A stretch of 7,815 nt of DNA from JBFJVZ01 sp041623895 (GTDB lineage: Bacteria; Planctomycetota; Planctomycetia; Pirellulales; Pirellulaceae). The first letter of the stretch is position 1; each line of letters starts with the position of its first letter. This document shows, piece after piece, positions 5,851-7,815 of this stretch. The notes under the pieces were generated by a model that saw only the letters and a program-made list of their open reading frames with translations, made no database searches and was not told the DNA's origin. The stretch lies in assembly GCA_041623895.1 (NCBI GenBank), contig JBFJVZ010000369.1:1-7815 (forward strand). The letters run 5' to 3'. A program made the position numbers and the translations under genes.

Positions 5851-6816
5851 TTAAAGCTCTCCGACAAAGGAATCGTACCTCGCCTGAATCGATTCCACCG
5901 AAGGCGACTCGCCTTCGCTGACGATCACCCGATACTTCATCTCCAGCGGCTCTGAGGCGGCAAGCCTGGTTTTGAAATACGTGCCAAAACGTCCGTAAGG
6001 CCGCTCGGAAAACAAAGTCGGCTTGGGCAAGTTCGGATTGTCAAAGTACTCGACCGTGTATCGCTTCCCCTCCAGCTCGTACGTCATCGCGAACCACTTC
6101 AAGTCACTATGGGGCGGCGGGTCGCCTTTATCGCCAACTTGGATCGCCTTGGGCTGCTGCGGAAAGTCAGCCGGTCGCAGGTAAGTCGCACCGTTGGATT
6201 CAGCCACCGGTTGATCGGCACGAAACTGAAAGCCCGCGTGCTGCCGGTCGCCCGCCAACTGAACGTCGCCCACCTGGCTTTCCAATCGAGTGCTCCAATC
6301 AATTTGCCAACCAGCGGTAACCGGTTCTTTGCGGACCGTCACCGTGCGTTGTTCGCGAATCACCGGCTGGCCATCGGGATCGTTCCAATGGATCTCCGCC
6401 GTCATCGTGCCGTGATCCGCGTCCGCCTGTTGTTCAATGAATTTGATGTGACGCAAATGAGCGCCGCCCTTGCAGTGCCAGAAGTCGTATTGTTTGCCGT
6501 CACCAAAGGAGGTCTTGTTCCAACCGACAAACAAACCACGATGGTGCGTGTACTTGCCACCCGGTCCCTTCGTGATCTGCTGACCTGACGAAGGTCCAAA
6601 GACATGATGGAAAACCTTGTAGGTATCGTGCGTTCGCTCTGGCGATGACGTGTCATAAGCGAACATGTAGCGGATGACAGGCTGGTCGCCGTAGATCAGA
6701 TCCGCCGTTCCGGCCGCCTCGTCTGTCTGCCAGGAAAATTCGGCGGCCCCGGCCAAGTTAACATTCACGGCCAACATGGCGGCAACGAAACAAAGCAGCA
6801 ACGAGCGATGATACAT
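5851..6816 (-). CDS. Secreted DUF6807 ('PmoA family') protein
   Basis: This 321-residue exported protein has a signal peptide (MYHRSLLLCFVAAMLAVNVNLAGA, likely cut near 24/25 before AEFSW). The mature part matches the DUF6807 pattern common in Planctomycetes: a beta-rich domain with VIRYMFAYDTSSPE, VFGPSSGQQITKGPGGKYTHHRGLFVGW (the HHRGL signature at 91-95), FWHCKGGAHLRH, a central IHWNDPDGQPVIREQRTV, HAGFQFRAD (193-201) and the C-terminal YFDNPNLPKPTLFSERPYGRFGTYF. The 'methane oxygenase PmoA' label for this family is historical; it is not particulate methane monooxygenase. Such proteins often occur with carbohydrate-degradation genes, so a periplasmic role on sugar-like substrates is plausible but unproven. 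A GAGGTG site five bases upstream supports the ATG. It is alone in its transcription unit, and its 3' end abuts a tandem repeat array. Confidence 0.9.
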   Translation of the reverse strand: MYHRSLLLCFVAAMLAVNVNLAGAAEFSWQTDEAAGTADLIYGDQPVIRYMFAYDTSSPERTHDTYKVFHHVFGPSSGQQITKGPGGKYTHHRGLFVGWNKTSFGDGKQYDFWHCKGGAHLRHIKFIEQQADADHGTMTAEIHWNDPDGQPVIREQRTVTVRKEPVTAGWQIDWSTRLESQVGDVQLAGDRQHAGFQFRADQPVAESNGATYLRPADFPQQPKAIQVGDKGDPPPHSDLKWFAMTYELEGKRYTVEYFDNPNLPKPTLFSERPYGRFGTYFKTRLAASEPLEMKYRVIVSEGESPSVESIQARYDSFVGEL

Positions 6817-6821
6817 CGAAA

Positions 6822-6827
6822 CACCTC
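6822..6827 (-). promoter_or_regulatory. Ribosome binding site GAGGTG for the DUF6807 gene
   Basis: On the minus strand GAGGTG is followed by TTTCG and the ATG at 6816. The spacing of five bases is good and confirms the start that yields a complete signal peptide. Confidence 0.65.
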
Positions 6828-7048
6828 AGATCAAAGGAATAGAGAGTCGACCCACAGTGTAGCTGGATAAATGAACGGACAATATATGTCGTCAATTCCG
6901 CGACTACGGATCCGCCGCAAAGCCTCTCACGATAAGCCAAGGAAATCGAAAAATGCATCACCCACCGACTTGCAAAAGTGGTTTCTGCGATCAAACACGC
7001 TTATAAAGATGATTGGCGCGGAACTGGCAAGCCATCTCTCGGATTCTT

Positions 7049-7052
7049 GGAG
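7049..7052 (+). promoter_or_regulatory. Ribosome binding site GGAG deciding the start of the small beta-sandwich protein
   Basis: GGAG lies nine bases before ATG 7062 and three before ATG 7056; the wider spacing is more usable. No comparable site precedes GTG 6978. Confidence 0.45.
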
Positions 7053-7061
7053 CAAATGACC

Positions 7062-7337
7062 ATGGCAACCACGGGCGGACTCTCGGCGCGAATCATCAAC
7101 ATCCTTGACAACATGCCAATCTCCGGCGCTACGGCAAAACTGACAGGGCCGGTTAACCAAACCGTTCTGACCGATGACGAGGGCAAAATAAAATTCAGCA
7201 ACCTGGCGGCGGGCAACAACTATTCACTGGTGGTTACGGCCGACGGCTTTGAGCCAGGAATATACGAGGATATCGTTGTCATCGATGACAATGTGACGGA
7301 CTTAAACATCCTTGCGCTGCAGCCGGATGAAGATTAG
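7062..7337 (+). CDS. Small stand-alone carboxypeptidase-regulatory-like beta-sandwich protein
   Basis: From ATG 7062 this is a 91-residue acidic protein consisting of one transthyretin-like carboxypeptidase regulatory domain. The signature is GLSARIINILDNMPISGATAKLTG, then TVLTDDEGKIKFSNLAAGNNYSLVVTADGF and YEDIVVIDDNVTDLNILAL, i.e. the alternating strands and 'T-D-x-x-G-x-x-x-F-x-x-L-x-x-G-x-Y-x-L' core of the fold. GGAG at 7049-7052 is nine bases before ATG 7062, so I favour it. ATG 7056 is only three bases from GGAG, and GTG 6978 would add 28 atypical residues. No signal peptide or anchor is seen, which is unusual since most such domains are parts of large exported proteins. A hairpin terminator follows directly. 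The binding partner is unknown. Confidence 0.78.
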   Translation: MATTGGLSARIINILDNMPISGATAKLTGPVNQTVLTDDEGKIKFSNLAAGNNYSLVVTADGFEPGIYEDIVVIDDNVTDLNILALQPDED

Positions 7338-7344
7338 CAGTCCT

Positions 7345-7363
7345 CGTTCGCTACGAGCGAACG
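7345..7363 (+). terminator. Hairpin terminator/REP-like palindrome after the small beta-sandwich gene
   Basis: CGTTCGCT and AGCGAACG pair perfectly around ACG, starting eight bases after the stop codon at 7337. The following plus-strand sequence is T-rich (TTGTTATGTTTTCTCTT) though interrupted, so it may end transcription. Its 8-3-8 form matches two other palindromes in the window, so it may also be a REP-type repeat. Confidence 0.55.
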
Positions 7364-7466
7364 TTGTTATGTTTTCTCTTGGCGGATACCGGTTTGTTGT
7401 GGGTCAACGACTTCGCCGATCGACATTTCTTGTTCGATATTGGATGTTCTTCTAAGTCGTCGTTTG

Positions 7467-7620
7467 CTCCGCGAACCTCGGCGTCCTCTGCGGTAGTCCC
7501 TTAAGAATTATTTACCATTCGCTTGATCCCGTCTTTCAATCGCATGTCCTTCCTCGGCGGAACTCCGCATCCTCGATAGTGATGCTAAGCTTCTTACCGC
7601 AGAGAACACGGAGTGACGCA
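7467..7620. repeat. MITE-like element copy 1 with imperfect inverted ends
   Basis: The left end contains CTCTGCGGTA (7486-7495) and the right end its exact reverse complement TACCGCAGAG (7595-7604). Similarity continues outward imperfectly: CCTCGGCG and CTCCGCG on the left against CACGGAG and GACGCAGAG on the right. ACCGCAGAG(G)ACxCxGAG sequences are typical dispersed intergenic repeats in Planctomycetes and relatives, from general knowledge. No transposase is encoded. The element interior carries a GxxExxY-like C-terminal remnant on the minus strand. Confidence 0.6.
7501..7584 (-). pseudogene. Remnant of a GxxExxY (PDDEXK_3) protein C-terminus, copy 1
   Basis: On the minus strand an open stretch of 27 codons, bounded upstream by TAG and ending in TAA at 7503-7501, finishes with DMRLKDGIKRMVNNS. 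The RLKDGIKRMVN part looks like the C-terminal end of GxxExxY family proteins, small putative PDDEXK nucleases of about 130 residues that often end LKDGI(K/R)R(x)VN. The rest of the gene is absent, so nothing functional can be made. Recognition is by eye from memory of the family and needs a search to confirm. Confidence 0.45.
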
Positions 7621-7661
7621 GAGAAAGCGGCCGATATTGATGTTCCGCAATGTTTCTTTTC

Positions 7662-7815
7662 CTCCGCGAACCTCGGCGTCCTCTGCGGTAGTCCCTTAAA
7701 AATTATTTACCATGCGCTTAATCCCGTCTTTCAATCGCATGTCCTTCCTCGGCGGAACTCCGCATCCTCGATAGTGATGCTAAGCTTCTTACCGCAGAGA
7801 ACACGGAGTGACGCA
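7662..7815. repeat. MITE-like element copy 2, running off the window
   Basis: This copy is the same as 7467-7620 apart from three substitutions. Its internal inverted ends are CTCTGCGGTA at 7681-7690 and TACCGCAGAG at 7790-7799. The right outer flank lies beyond the window. The left flank (TTTCTTTTC) differs from that of copy 1, which shows where the highly conserved part begins. Confidence 0.6.
7696..7779 (-). pseudogene. Remnant of a GxxExxY (PDDEXK_3) protein C-terminus, copy 2
   Basis: This is the second copy of the 27-codon remnant, ending RLKDGIKRMVNNF. Relative to copy 1, two of the three base changes are synonymous in this frame (ATC to ATT, CGA to CGC) and the third changes the last residue from Ser to Phe. 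Confidence 0.45.

Larger units (their letters stand above)
7435..7815. repeat. Tandem repeat, two units of about 195-197 bases, cut by the window end
   Basis: CGATATTGGATGTTC at 7435 recurs as CGATATTGATGTTC at 7632, marking the start of each unit. The positions that follow up to about 7466 and 7661 differ. The segment 7467-7620 then repeats at 7662-7815 over 154 bases with only three substitutions (7505/7700, 7519/7714, 7525/7720) and no gaps. The second unit reaches the last base of the window, so the true copy number is unknown. No intact gene lies between 7364 and 7815. Confidence 0.9.

Noticed and set aside
6109..6588. 159-codon plus-strand open frame opposite the DUF6807 gene.
   Set aside because: It lies wholly inside a gene with a signal peptide, ribosome site and family signature on the other strand, and has no recognisable domain.
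6840..6900. TTGACG and TATATT on the minus strand upstream of the DUF6807 gene as a promoter.
   Set aside because: The boxes overlap the wrong way for one promoter, and the hexamers at correct spacing match the consensus poorly.
6970..7007. TTGCAA and TATAAA upstream of the small beta-sandwich gene as a promoter.
   Set aside because: The spacing is 26 bases, too long for sigma-70, and neither box has a better partner.
7435..7815. CRISPR array, because of repeated units near the window end.
   Set aside because: There are only two long (about 195 bases) near-identical units with no short repeat/unique spacer pattern and no cas genes.

Overview
The window looks like a piece of a bacterial chromosome from the Planctomycetes, most likely the Pirellulaceae (Rhodopirellula/Blastopirellula-like). 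This is inferred from moderate-to-high GC content, loosely packed genes that mostly lack Shine-Dalgarno sites, a secreted DUF6807 ('PmoA family') protein, a Ser/Thr kinase with an HRDICPRN catalytic loop, and many GC-rich palindromic repeats between genes. No rRNA, tRNA, CRISPR array, phage genes or intact transposase is visible.

Layout, left to right. (1) 68-1045, minus: an aldo/keto reductase with an intact catalytic tetrad, with a short hairpin repeat beyond its 3' end. (2) 1279-2196, plus: a divergently transcribed GT-A (family 2) glycosyltransferase-like protein that lacks the usual DxD metal site. (3) 2205-3219, minus: an overlapping two-gene unit. A membrane-anchored coiled-coil protein with a C-terminal beta-rich domain is followed by a 69-residue single-span membrane protein. 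A near-consensus sigma-70 promoter lies about 130 bases upstream. (4) 3588-4481, minus: a soluble single-domain Ser/Thr kinase. (5) 4607-5470, minus: accD, the carboxyltransferase beta subunit of acetyl-CoA carboxylase. (6) 5567-5850: a gene-free stretch full of GC-rich palindromes, ending in a 16-base tandem array two bases from the next stop codon. (7) 5851-6816, minus: the exported DUF6807 protein. (8) 7062-7337, plus: a small stand-alone carboxypeptidase-regulatory-like beta-sandwich protein followed by a hairpin terminator. (9) 7364-7815: no intact gene, but two tandem copies of a roughly 195-base repeat that runs off the window. Each copy has imperfect inverted ends and a 27-codon remnant resembling the C-terminus of GxxExxY (PDDEXK_3) proteins.

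The genes do not form one pathway. accD is a fatty-acid synthesis housekeeping gene, the kinase is presumably regulatory, and the coiled-coil/small-protein pair is a likely envelope complex of unknown role. I found no convincing multi-gene novel system such as a defence island or biosynthetic cluster. The most notable signals are the repeats, namely three hairpins with the same 8-3-8 geometry but different stems and the repeat carrying GxxExxY remnants, and the uncharacterised membrane pair.
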